A stretch of 64,000 nt of DNA from Lutraria lutraria (Eukaryota > Mollusca > Bivalvia > Venerida > Mactridae). The notes below the pieces were generated by a model that saw only the letters and a list, made by a program, of their open reading frames with translations, did no database searches and had not been told where the DNA came from. The stretch is taken from positions 20,095,528-20,159,527 of the forward strand of contig OZ026851.1 in the NCBI GenBank assembly GCA_964023205.1, given 5' to 3'. Position numbers and translations under genes: made by a program. Shown piece by piece: positions 21,701 through 30,280 of this stretch. Every line of letters begins with the position of its first letter. Position 1 is the first letter of the stretch.

Positions 21701-24700
21701 ATATTTCTATACTGCAGTATGTACTTTGTGATTAAAAAAGAAAATTTCGGAATGTTTTTAATGCAAATAAAAGTCAATTTCACTGATAAGATATCTTTCT
21801 AGGTAAAATAAGACCTACTTTAATTTTAACATCCAAAATGCTAATGGGGCTTTAAATTAGAACAATGTAAAAACCTACATCTACAGTTCAAAATTAAATA
21901 TATATACCAACGACTCATGTTTACATGTTAGTAACATTGTTTCTGTTGTTTTTTTATCGGTGTCGAAATATTTTTATTGCAGTGATGCAGTTACTTGCTT
22001 AATGTACATACCGAGTTACAACACTGTTGCGCTGAACCCTCGATACATAATCAGATATTTTTGTTGATTCAGTGATGATTTGTGTATGTACATATTGATG
22101 GTATATATTCATACATATTGATGGTATATATTCGTACATATTGATGGTATATATTCATACATATTGATGGTATATATTCGTACATATTGATGGTATATAT
22201 TCTGCTTTTTACAGACAGAAAGATGCCCAGATTGCTGGTATTATTGTGGGAGTGATCATATTTTGTGTCGCTATTGGCGTGATTATATATTGCTGTGTCA
22301 TCAAAAAGCGACGACAACGACAAGCACAAGGTGGTATTATCATCAGTGATGATAAAACAAAAGGTAAATTGTGCATGGTATATATATTACCCCACCCACT
22401 CATGGCGACTACTAAAATAAAGAAGGATTTGGGAGTGGCAGATGCCTATTGTCTGTATACATTACAATCTAGAATAGTAATTCATTACTTACCTGCTTAC
22501 CTATATTGCTGGGTTAGCTTTGTACATACTAATAGTTTTAAGGTATATAACAGAAGTAGTAAATTGCATACAGTACATATGACTGTCATTGTTTGTTATT
22601 GTTGTTATTGAACACTTGTGTGAATTGTGGTTATTTGATCAATGTAATGAAGACCGTTTTAAATAACTTGCTTTGAAGATTCTCATAGTGGAAGCAGTGT
22701 AATCTTGTCAGATGAGACGTAAATCAATGCTTTGTTATATATTTTCCCTTTACAATAAAATGCAAATTATTAAGCTTTTTCTAAATTTGGTGAGGAAAGT
22801 AATAGAAATCTGATGTTAGGAATGGGAATGTAAATTTGTTACTTATATGGAATCCTGAGACTTGAAGTGTTTTATATGTAGCATGAAGTAGATCTGTTTA
22901 GTTATAGTAAATGATTGTTTTATTTAACATATCATCTTACCTGCATCATAAATGTAGTCTTCATGTGCAGGGGTGACAATATTCCATATATACCCAGAAT
23001 TCTGGATTTATCTGTCCTGAACATGCTATGATTTCTGAGCAAAATAAAAGTTATTTGATGAAAACATCTCAAGAAATAGCAAAGTTATAGTCTGTTTAAT
23101 CTGTACTGATTTGATTTTCTTTAATACAAACTAAATTAAATATGGAAACAATGTGGTTGAAGACCTATTGTTTGGCAAAAATGGTCGGCCACATATGATT
23201 TTCTGGATTATTAATTAAGCTCTATTGACACCCCTGCTTGTGTTACCAAACAAATTTATGACATAGTTATATGAAACTGTTTACTTTTGTATATGAATGC
23301 ATTTCTGTATTTAATGCCCTTCAGCTGTTTAGCATGACTTTTTTCATACTAATGTTTGTAGTAAATTTATGAACTCTTCCTCTTGCATTATCTTAAACTT
23401 TTACAGAAATGTCTTAATTCTTAAAACTAACTTGAGGCCACATGTTAAGAATTATTATTTTCTGCTGGTATTGTATCCAAGTTTATGAAGTTTGGCTGAT
23501 TTTATGAAACATGTTTTAGTTTTTCTTTATCATTTGTCCTCAAGTTACGGTACTTCAGCATGATGTAGCATTCAATGACCTGCCTGTTATATGCTGCTAT
23601 GTTTTGTAATGGGTATTATTTATTATTCAAGAAACAGCATGTTTCCACATTATAGGTGGTGGCCTTGGTGTTTCATGAATATTTTCTTAAAATGTTTGCT
23701 TTTATTTTTATTGTGTTATAGAGCAACAGCCTCTGACAGCAAACTACAGTTCAGGTATATTATATTGAATAGTTTAAATTAGTTGCTTGTGCTGTTTTCT
23801 TTGTGCTTATAGTTAGCTTCTAGTGTAAACAGACACACCTGTATATAAAGGCCACCATATGCTGAGAGAAATATGGTCATTAAACATAGTTTGTCTTTAT
23901 TTGGTTGGTTATATCAATTTAATGTACTAAATAATGACATTCTTCCACAAAGTGGCCTATGACACTGACTGTTGGTTATGCCCCAGTGGAAAAACTTGCA
24001 CCACATTCTGACAGTAATGCTTTTATTTCTATCTCTTTATAGAGACCACCTCTAACTGGAAACTTTCACTCACCTATGGTGGTTTTTATGTGTACAGAAA
24101 AAGTGTTTAAAACTTTTAACCATTATTACTCATTTATTTGTGTATTGATTAATTAATAACTAACAAACGTGATGTAAAAGCCACTTGATATTATTATTTT
24201 TTATGCCCTGATATGTCGGGGACATAGTGTTTTTGTCCTGTCTGTTTGTCTGTCTGTTCCTCATGACACCTTCACAGAACCTGTGCATTTACAGGTCAAA
24301 AGATGAAAGGTCAACCGGAGGGGGCAATGTGTTTTTAAAACACATCTTGCTTTTTTAATGCACATGTTTTCCATCATACTTGTAAGTTTAACTAACATAT
24401 TTATACAATAACACCTTGATTATTTTGTTTTATCAATCGGCTTTTGTATGCATAAAATGTTTGCTATATTATCAAGCTTTCCTTCCTCACTTTATAACCA
24501 TTAGTCATCCATGTGCCATAAAACAGCGTTAAAGTAGATTAAATATTAACATGTAAAACGATAAATCGAAAATTTACTGATTATAAATGAATAAGATGTA
24601 TCCTGTTACAAATTTGCAAAAATTACTGGTAGATCTTGGATTCCAATTGCAAAATTAGTCATATGTGAGAAAAAAAACATGCAATATCATAAAATAGAGT

Positions 24701-27700
24701 AGATAGTGCATGTAATTAAGTGAATTTATTTTACTATTTCTACATTTCCATGACAACAAAATTTGTACATGTATTATGTTTCATATACATGTCACTTAGT
24801 ATTACTTCTTCTAGATCTATATCAAACTAGTGTTATTATTTTATTTGTATTTATCTAAATTTATATTCCTACGGAACTAATAGCACTATAACTCTTATTA
24901 ATTTTGTATCTGTTCTGAAAGTGTGTGACTACTTGATATAATTATATTGCTGCAAGCGTATTTATTTCAATACAAACAATACTCAAGCCTATTGTTATTA
25001 CATAATCCAATTAATTCCATAGTTATTCTATCACAATCATTCAAACATGCCAGTGATATGATAAGCTGTGTGTTAGAAATCACAAAAGTATTGGCTTAAC
25101 ATTTTCACTGCACAATTCTCTTTCTCATTACGTCTGCTGAGTAAATGTTAGTCATAGTCTTGTGTTCATTTTGTGCCGGGTCATAAAAGCTGGAAGGTCA
25201 AGGTTGAAGGGTCATGGATCTGATGATCAGCATTCGCTTATATCTTGATGAACGGTTCATTTCACGACACAGGTTTCAAACGCCACTCGAGTTAGTGTGC
25301 AAAAGAAAATGGAATGGGCAAGGTGTAAAACTCGGATCCACAGATCCGGATCCAATATAGAATATCCGTTCATAACTTCTTTATTTGTTGGCAGAATCAG
25401 ACAAATTTGGTACCAAATTAAAACTGAATATTACAGCTTTGTGTACACATAGATCTGGAACCGCTTTTTCCACCTGACTGGACGCCATCTTGGCATGTAA
25501 CCATTTTTTGACAGTGTCCGTTACAATCTGTGTGCCGCAAACTTTTTCCTTACAGAACGCGAGGCATTTGATCATCTTGGTTATTATCCTTCATATTTTC
25601 ATACATCTAGACATTGATCTTGATTGATGCATAGATTTTATCAGGTTGGTCAAAGTTCAAGGTCTTTACAATAATGTAGTTGACAAAGACATCATCAGTA
25701 GCTAGAATTATTTTGCCCTACATGTCTTTTAAAGGATCATTGCCTTTGACCGTGACCTATTGTAGTTTATTATTAGGCCTGCTCAGTTAGCTCAGTGCTA
25801 GTTTGAGAGATAGTCTACTTATCAAGAGATTGCTTGAACTCCGGGCAAGACTCACACTGTCCGTGACAAATTTGACTGAAGATATTAAAACCTATATTAA
25901 ATTGTCTCCCACTTCTGAATTACGTGGGGTAGCTAGGTAGTAGCTTGCATAGCATGTGGTTAGTACTGGTTAAGGTTGAAATGAAATCTAGGGAAGCAGG
26001 TTAGGATAACTACCCATCAAGATATAACGGAAATAATGTTGAAAATGGGGTTAAATCTGATGAAATAAATAAATTTTGTAGTTTATTTAACTCTAAAAGT
26101 CATGACCTTATTATTAAATGATCTGTAAATGCTGCTAAAATTCGACATTTACATCTGATTCATCTCATTAGACTTGACCTTATTCCAAATGTTTAATTCA
26201 AGTAAGCAATCAGTATTTGTTACAGTTTGTTGAATTTTTTTTATGCCCCTGTATCGATAGATCGTGGTATGTTGTTTTTGGTCTCTTTGTTTGTCTGTCT
26301 ATTTGTCTGTTTGTACCGAACTTTAACCTTGCCTATAAAATCAAAATGCTTGCACCTACATTCATCAAACTTCATATGTAAGTTCCTAATGACAACCTTT
26401 ACATTTCTCAAAGGAATTTGATGAAAATTTCCCAGACTCATTGTCACCAAGAAAACCAGCGCATATATTCTGGGTTTGTGATTGGATTGTTTTTGGGCAG
26501 ATTTATGGCCCTTTGTTTATTTTGTGCAAATGTAATAGAGAAATACTCTTCTGTGCACAACTTCTCCTAAATTTCTCAAGGGATTCTTACCAAACTTTTA
26601 TAGAACTATTGTCACCAAGTTCCCCAGCATATATTGTCAATGTTTTGTGATTCAATCATTTTTAGCAGATTTATGGCCCTTTGTTTGTCTGTACCGAACT
26701 TTAACCTTGTCTATTAAATCTAAAGGCTACTGCCTACAATCATCAATCTTATTATCTTGGTTCATCATGACAATCTCTACAGGACCTGTGCATTTTCAAG
26801 TTAAAGGACATCCGTAGGGGGCGTTAGTGTTTTTGAAACACAGCTTGTTGTAACTTAAGGTATTGGGATCCTAACTCAATACCTCCACATTGAAGAGTAT
26901 TTAAAATATAGGCTAAAATTACTGTCAACAGCATTGAAACTGAAGGTCGTGGGTTCAAACCTCAGTAGGGACAAACTTTTTTTTTAAACATTATTTTTGT
27001 ATCTCTTAGAACATATTTAGGGTGAAAAGGTGTTTAATTTTAATTAAGTGATTTTTATGGGTATTTATTGGCTAAATAATGCTAGAAATGTGAACTTTTT
27101 CTGACCCTAGGGTTACTTTAAGTTGTATTGTGGCACAGTAAGCCTGGTGAGGTATGTGTTTCTTGCTTTTATTATGCTTGTTAGACATGGGAGACTATTA
27201 AATATAAGTTATATCAATTAAAAATATTTCAGAGCATGATTTTTCTTGATTTTTTGCAAAAAACGCTCGTAAATAATATGTCTCCGACGCATTGAAAAAA
27301 TAAGAAATGTGTTTCTTTTTCATACAATGCACTTTTATCTGATACCTTTTTAGTATACTTATGTACAATTATGTAAAATACAACAACAAATGCAATTTCC
27401 GGTGCAAATTTATACTAAATAATGAAATTATGATCATTTATTGATCTATGATACACAGGATTTAGCTGTATAGACGGATGTAGACTTTTCGCCAAATAGC
27501 ATTATTTTAAAAAATTGCATGGTCAAACTTTTTATAACCTAATTGTTAAATAACATACGTTATAAAGTTATCAAAGAAAAGAATAGATTTGACCACCTTT
27601 CGATTTTTGGAGGTAGGATCCTATTACCTTAAAATAATACTTTCTTCAGTCCAAACTCTTTCTTTGACAAATTACAGATAATCATTTTTATCAGCATAAC

Positions 27701-29547
27701 ATTTGCAATATAGATGTTTTACAGCATTTCTTTGTACAATCAGTTGTGTATTGATTCATCCAGACTTTAGGTTCTTCTGTTTGTAGTTATTCATGCTTTA
27801 TGATAAATATTCTATGAGGCTATTTTCCAGGATTAGGTTTAAGCGTCATATATATTATTCATTTTATGTTATCGATTCTTAATACACCACTAGCTCACTG
27901 TCTGTTCCAGCATGCCTTTAGGGACTTATGTAATACTGATATTGTTACTGCATGAAAATTTTATTAATGGAAATTCACAATTTTTTTTATCTGGGAAAGA
28001 GTGTATTCCCTCTGCTATGGCATAAATTCATGCAAATCTGGTTCAATGAGCAAAATAATTTACTTGTAGAAATATATCTCACATTATGAGTCACCTGTTG
28101 ATTGTTTAGATAATCCAAATTTTATATTGTTTCTTATTCAGTTATTTCATTGTTTTGTTTTTTAACTCTTGATTTAATTAAAATGTAGAATGAACAGTGA
28201 CCACTGACCAGTTTGAATTATGATTCTGTGACTTGAAATAAAACATTCCTGGTTTACATTAACCTGACTCTTAGATCAAATAGGCTTCTTCTGGTCTCAG
28301 ATTTCATTTGCTTTCATTTTCACATGAACTGTACCACATACCAACCTACTGACCCAGATATGTTAAACTTTGTGGAAATATGATATTTTTCTTTTACCTA
28401 AATTTGGTTGATAAAAAGTTTGCATGAATCCTCATGAGCTTGGGATTTTATGCATATTTCTATTAATATTGATTGGTATAGTTTTGTTATTGTCTTGCAT
28501 GTGTTATACACAATATTATTAAATTTAGTCTTATTGTTTTTTACTAATTAGGTTTTTGAACATTTTCAGTTCCTGCTGGTCCCGCTGTGCCAATGCAACC
28601 CTATGGGAACCAACCAGGTGTTCCAGTCGCCCAGCCCGGTGTAGTTCCTCCTCCTCAACAGGGATATAACTCAGGTAATCAGGGACTGCCTTATTCACAT
28701 AATCCAGGTAAGTATAATCATACTGGAGAGTTTTCTAATTTTCCACTTAAAATACAGAAATTTTGGAAATTGTATCCAAAATATGTGGTATCCGAAAATA
28801 GGTGCACATCACAAACGGTTTATCATTGGTTATTGTCAATTTTCAACAAAATCAGGAGAATTTTTTAATTTAACCATGGTATTAAGACCAATGAACAATT
28901 GAAGGAACTGAAGACATTTTTTGCAGGTGTGCCTGGACCTGATGCTGGAATGTACCCTCAACCCGGAGGCCCTAATGCCTATCCACCGCCTGGAGGCCCT
29001 AATGCCTATCCTCCGCCCGGAGGCCCTAATGCCTATCCTCCGCCCGGAGGCCCGAATACCTATCCTCCGCCCGGAGGCCCGAATACCTATCCACCGCCCG
29101 TAGCCCCTGATGCTTATCCACCGCCTAGTGCTCCACCATCTTCTGGTGGGTTTGTGAGTCAACCACCTTACCCTGGGGCTCCACTTCCTGACAGTGGCCC
29201 TCAGCCAATAGGATTTGAAGGTCAAGGTAGGTATAATAAACATACTCACAAAGTTCTGTATCAGATAAAACATGTTATCGTTACAACCTCTGTTAAACTC
29301 TTCTCCAGTATCATATAATAATTTATATAATACACCATTTATACACAATATTCAAAATCTATGTACAAATTTCTAGATGCTTCCATTATTGTATATTATG
29401 CAAAAATTCTGAAAAAATCAAGTCTTTGACAGTTGTTAAAAAAAAGTATTTTTCAATTTGTGCTTTTTGTATGTTCTGTATTGTTTTCAAATTTCAGATC
29501 AGAAAATTCCGTCAAGTCCACCACCATCGTACCCTGGTCCTGTCTAA
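9700..29547 (+). CDS. Shisa-like / STMC6-type single-pass membrane protein, nine exons
   Basis: Exons are 9700-9751, 14053-14164, 19861-19988, 20949-21099, 22215-22363, 23722-23754, 28570-28707, 28927-29226 and 29498-29547. They join in phase at every junction to 1113 nt (370 aa plus a stop). Protein order: signal peptide 1-17; GR/GS-rich 24-54; Tyr/Ser stretch and hydrophobic segment 72-83 (TAAAVGVVFGLM) followed by RRMYYRYPNR; extracellular domain with exactly six cysteines (C102, C118, C130, C131, C139, C140, pattern FCCGDSEEQFCC) and sequon NGT at 110; transmembrane helix about 154-177; basic stop-transfer KKRRQR; a long Pro/Gly/Tyr/Gln tail with PGGPNAYPP repeats, ending PPPSYPGPV. The CC...CC domain plus TM plus PPxY tail is the Shisa/STMC6 layout, a family regarded as membrane adaptors recruiting WW-domain proteins. 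The ligand and partner here are unknown. Confidence 0.85.
10933..11115 (-). other. Coding-like open segment, unidentified (possible exon or gene relic)
   Basis: On the minus strand a 60-codon open stretch reads NEHGGQGNLPMGSNYLGHGF, then ATSVFTAIGVIKTRGCDAN, then QCDFMLTFTTEKIPVL and ends VVQQ-stop. Amino-acid composition is balanced (Gly, Cys, Thr, Phe), unlike surrounding AT-rich shadow frames. Just upstream another frame is open (RYGISCDFTVKR), so this may be a frameshifted relic. No family recognised. It lies antisense inside intron 1. Confidence 0.25.
13051..13128. repeat. 80-bp palindromic repeat, copy 1
   Basis: A hairpin-forming repeat. One arm resembles TCGAGGGCTCAACGCAACAG, a short spacer contains CATATTGAAATAAGAAC, and the other arm is the reverse complement, ending TTGCGCTGAGCCCTCGA. 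Two other full copies and a half copy lie in introns of the same gene. Confidence 0.8.
13497..13825. mobile_element. CAGGG-ended MITE with 5-bp target duplication, copy 1
   Basis: Starts CAGGGATTTTTTTGGG and ends GAGAAAAAACCCTG, giving short inverted ends. It is flanked by TGGGT on both sides (13492-13496, 13826-13830). No coding capacity. The interior contains repeated TTCCCAAT motifs and a poly-T run. A second copy lies at 16115-16431. Five-base duplications with CAGGG ends suggest a non-autonomous hAT-like family of the 5-bp type; this class assignment is an inference. Confidence 0.8.
14053..14164 (+). CDS. Shisa-like exon 2 (RG/Ser-rich segment)
   Basis: Acceptor cttcttacag|AGATAG, donor TCAGG|gttagt. 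Encodes EIDEVQGRGGRGGGGRGG then SRGGSRSSSSRSYRSRSSSG. The GGN/AGN purine runs are low-complexity, but phase continuity with both neighbours supports a real exon. Confidence 0.8.
14493..14571. repeat. 80-bp palindromic repeat, copy 2
   Basis: Same family as 13051-13128. Left arm CGAGGGCTCAACGCAACAG, spacer CATATTGAAATAAGAAC, right arm GTGTTGCGCTGAGCCCTC. Confidence 0.82.
14848..15183. mobile_element. Foldback element with two nested inverted repeats
   Basis: The outer pair is TTATTTCCAATTCTTACAAA (from about 14852) against TTTGTAAGAATTG and TTGGAAATAA (14969-15022). The inner pair, immediately to its right, spans about 15023-15183. Its arms read AGGATTAAACTTTCATTTCT and GTAAACTCCCTCAGACCTCA, with exact reverse complements after a loop containing AAAGCTCTTCGGGCTTT. 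The 60-70-bp inner arms are nearly identical, implying a recent or gene-converted palindrome. Confidence 0.75.
16115..16431. mobile_element. CAGGG-ended MITE with 5-bp target duplication, copy 2
   Basis: Starts CAGGGATTTTTTTGGGGC and ends AAAAAACCCTG. It is flanked by AAATG on both sides (16110-16114, 16432-16436). It is closely similar to 13497-13825 but carries a small hairpin insertion at about 16230-16264. Confidence 0.82.
16230..16264. repeat. AACCAGGTTTTCA hairpin
   Basis: The palindrome AACCAGGTTTTCA, short loop, TGAAACCTGGTT sits inside a CAGGG MITE. The same motif begins the repeat element at 20310, so it is probably the mobile 5' end of that family. Confidence 0.6.
16590..16653. 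repeat. 21-bp tandem repeat, three copies
   Basis: Unit AACTACACACCTTGGGATATC repeated about three times with one or two changes in the first copy. Lies in intron 2. Confidence 0.8.
16824..16903. repeat. 80-bp palindromic repeat, copy 3
   Basis: Left arm TCGAGGGTTCAACGCAACAG, spacer CATATTGAAATAAGAAC, right arm CAGTGTTGCACTGAGCCCTC. Third full member of the family seen at 13051 and 14493. Confidence 0.82.
17406..19207. mobile_element. hAT-type non-autonomous element (outer)
   Basis: The left end is TAGGGCTGAGTATC and the right end GGTACTCAGCCCTA, with subterminal GATACGATAT-type repeats on both sides. The flanking 8-mers GTAAGCGT and GTTAGCGT match at seven of eight positions, consistent with a hAT 8-bp duplication. 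A second element (18228-19022) is inserted inside. No transposase frame was recognised. A 121-codon minus-strand frame crosses the junction of both elements and is not credible as a gene. Confidence 0.78.
18228..19022. mobile_element. hAT-type element nested inside 17406-19207
   Basis: The left end is TAGGGCTGCAACGATTC and the right end GATTCGTTGCAGTCCTA. The 8-bp target duplication CTTACTAT is perfect (18220-18227, 19023-19030). It is therefore younger than its host element. The interior contains a block related to the MITE at 2105-2492. Confidence 0.88.
19861..19988 (+). CDS. Shisa-like exon 3 (Tyr-rich and hydrophobic segment)
   Basis: Acceptor tttattttag|TGTTAC, donor AGAG|gtatga. Encodes VTRYYSGPSYSKGSWK, TAAAVGVVFGLMSYK and TRRMYYRYPNR. 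The short hydrophobic stretch is too short (about 12 residues) to be a certain membrane span. Confidence 0.85.
20310..20890 (+). mobile_element. AACCAG-hairpin repeat element just upstream of exon 4
   Basis: Opens with the hairpin AACCAGATTTTCA / TGAAACCTGGTT and closes near AAAACCTGGTTTT. The interior holds diverged internal repeats built around GGTCAAGGTCACTGTTAC and TCAATAACTTAAGTT. No coding capacity. Structurally it resembles the Helitron-like repeats elsewhere in the window but ends differently. Its right edge lies within 60 bp of exon 4. Confidence 0.55.
20909..20952 (+). promoter_or_regulatory. Perfectly duplicated splice acceptor (2 x 22 bp) at exon 4
   Basis: The 22-mer TTCTTGTTACTATTTCAGAG+CC occurs twice head to tail, giving two identical acceptors with AG at 20925-20926 and 20947-20948. 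Only the second keeps the reading frame. Use of the first adds 22 nt and reaches a TGA about 14 codons later, before the transmembrane helix. Confidence 0.8.
20949..21099 (+). CDS. Shisa-like exon 4 (six-cysteine extracellular domain)
   Basis: Acceptor ctatttcag|AGCCCTCG, donor CTAAAAA|gtaaga. Encodes EPSICFNENNLRNGTYGYF, VCPESDDNDTLAF and CCGDSEEQFCC, then TKQAYAK. This holds all six cysteines that define the family. Confidence 0.88.
22013..22043. repeat. Half copy of the 80-bp palindromic repeat
   Basis: Only the right arm is present (GTTACAACACTGTTGCGCTG then AACCCTCGA). It lies in intron 4. Confidence 0.65.
22091..22202. repeat. 23-bp minisatellite, five copies, abutting exon 5
   Basis: Unit CATATTGATGGTATATATTC plus RTA, five near-identical copies with alternating A/G at one position. 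The array ends 12 bp before exon 5, so it overlaps the likely branch-point region. Confidence 0.9.
22215..22363 (+). CDS. Shisa-like exon 5 (transmembrane helix)
   Basis: Acceptor gctttttacag|ACAGAA, donor AAAAG|gtaaat. Encodes QKDAQ, the helix IAGIIVGVIIFCVAIGVIIY, juxtamembrane CC (a possible palmitoylation site), the basic stop KKRRQRQ and GGIIISDDKTK. Confidence 0.88.
23722..23754 (+). CDS. Shisa-like exon 6 (33-nt microexon)
   Basis: Acceptor tgtgttatag|AGCAAC, donor TTCAG|gtatat. Encodes EQQPLTANYSS. It enters and leaves in phase 1, so it can be included or skipped without a frame change. Support is splice sites and phase only. Confidence 0.65.
24196..24351 (+). mobile_element. Short Helitron-like repeat
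   Basis: Starts TTTTTTATGCCC, contains TGTCTGTTTGTCTGTCTGT, and ends in a hairpin (ATGTGTTTTTAAAACACAT) followed by CTTGCT. Same start and end logic as 26235-26850. Lies in intron 6. Confidence 0.5.
25777..26076 (+). repeat. tRNA-derived SINE-like repeat
   Basis: Begins with a tRNA-like head: box A-like TTAGCTCAGTGCTAGTTTG and box B-like GCTTGAACTCC. A body follows, with a short A/T tail GAAATAAATAAAT. Not a functional tRNA. Confidence 0.45.
26235..26850 (+). mobile_element. Helitron-like repeat with internal repeats
   Basis: Starts TTTTTTTATGCCCCTGT. Contains two diverged copies of a block with TACCGAACTTTAACCTTG and CAGATTTATGGCCCTTTGTT. Ends GGGGGCGTTA, hairpin GTGTTTTTGAAACAC, then AGCTTGTT. 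No coding capacity. Confidence 0.55.
26855..27632. mobile_element. Inverted-repeat element with tRNA-like motif
   Basis: The left end TTAAGGTATTGGGATCCTAA is matched by the right end's reverse complement TTAAGGTAATAGGATCCTAC. A box B-like GTGGGTTCAAACCTC lies at about 26948-26963. A 778-bp non-coding element in intron 6; the target duplication is not clear. Confidence 0.5.
28570..28707 (+). CDS. Shisa-like exon 7 (Pro/Gln-rich tail)
   Basis: Acceptor cattttcag|TTCCTG, donor CCAG|gtaagt. Encodes VPAGPAVPMQPYGNQPGV, PVAQPGVVPPPQQGY and NSGNQGLPYSHNP. Phase 1 on both sides. Confidence 0.85.
28927..29226 (+). CDS. Shisa-like exon 8 (coding minisatellite, PGGPNAYPP repeats)
   Basis: Acceptor ttttttgcag|GTGTGC, donor CAAG|gtaggt. 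Encodes GVPGPDAGMYPQ, then five or six in-frame copies of PGGPN(A/T)YPP from a 27-bp DNA repeat, then VAPDAYPPPSAPPSSGG and a Gly/Pro segment. Phase 1 on both sides. The YPPP and PYPGAP motifs suit SH3- or WW-type partners, but that is inference. Confidence 0.88.
29498..29547 (+). CDS. Shisa-like exon 9 (C-terminus with PPSY)
   Basis: Acceptor caaatttcag|ATCAGA, then DQKIPSSPPPSYPGPV and TAA at 29545-29547. PPSY is a PPxY motif, the classical WW-domain ligand found at the ends of Shisa-like tails. Confidence 0.85.
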
Positions 29548-30262
29548 TACCAGCCACTAGCCAGACTGAAGCATTGTGTAGAAACTAGGTATTTTCTTGA
29601 AAGATAAACTAATCAGATGATATCCTTGACAAGTAGAATTATCACTAGCCAATCAGATTACTTTTAAGATTAAATACTCTGCCAATCAGAAGCCTTCTTA
29701 CGTAATGTGAATTGAAGATTTAAACTAACCAATCAGGTCCTTTGTTTCATTCTATTTTTAATGATTGTCCAAATAGGTGATTTATGCCTTACTAAAACAT
29801 TATGACAAACAAAGTGGCTTCTTTCTTACGTCATGTTTTAAAGAATCTCCATTCAGGCGCCATTTTACTTCAAATCAAGCGGAGATTTATAGAAGCAATA
29901 ACTATTTTGACTTTCAAATCCCTAGTTCCTAGTTTGAATAACCCATTGCCATATTGGCTTTTAGATCCTGTATATATTGAAGTACACATAATGTATTTAT
30001 ATACTTGGGTAAATTTTTCATTGTATTTTTTCCTGTGCTGCCATGTATTGTTTGTAACTGAAGCTTTTGTGATCAAGTTTTACGTTCTTCTAATTTCTAG
30101 GAGAATGACTTTAAATTTATTGTTGTCATTGATGGTATTATAAGATATATTTAGTGTAGTAGAGAGATACTATGTTTTTAACAAAAACTTTCGTCATAGT
30201 CATTAGAGATGTGGACAAAATATGTTTGTGTTTGTGATGCTTTACAATCATGTTAAAATAAA
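29548..30262 (+). terminator. 3' UTR and polyadenylation signal of the Shisa-like gene
   Basis: AATAAA at 30257-30262 is the first well-placed signal after the stop; another lies at 31059-31064. The 3' UTR begins with four spaced copies of a (C)CAATCAG-like motif near 29611, 29650, 29683 and 29729. Confidence 0.6.
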
Positions 30263-30280
30263 TGTTTGTATTGGAGTTTT

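Noticed and set aside
25381..25575. 64-codon minus-strand frame in intron 6 (MIKCLAFCKEKVCGTQIV...)
   Set aside because: Cys/Lys pattern looked coding at first, but it neither splices nor matches a family, and it lies among diverged repeat DNA.
28836..29348. 170-codon minus-strand frame with RASGRRIGI repeats
   Set aside because: It is the antisense shadow of the Pro/Gly-repeat exon 8, which has correct splice sites and phase on the plus strand.
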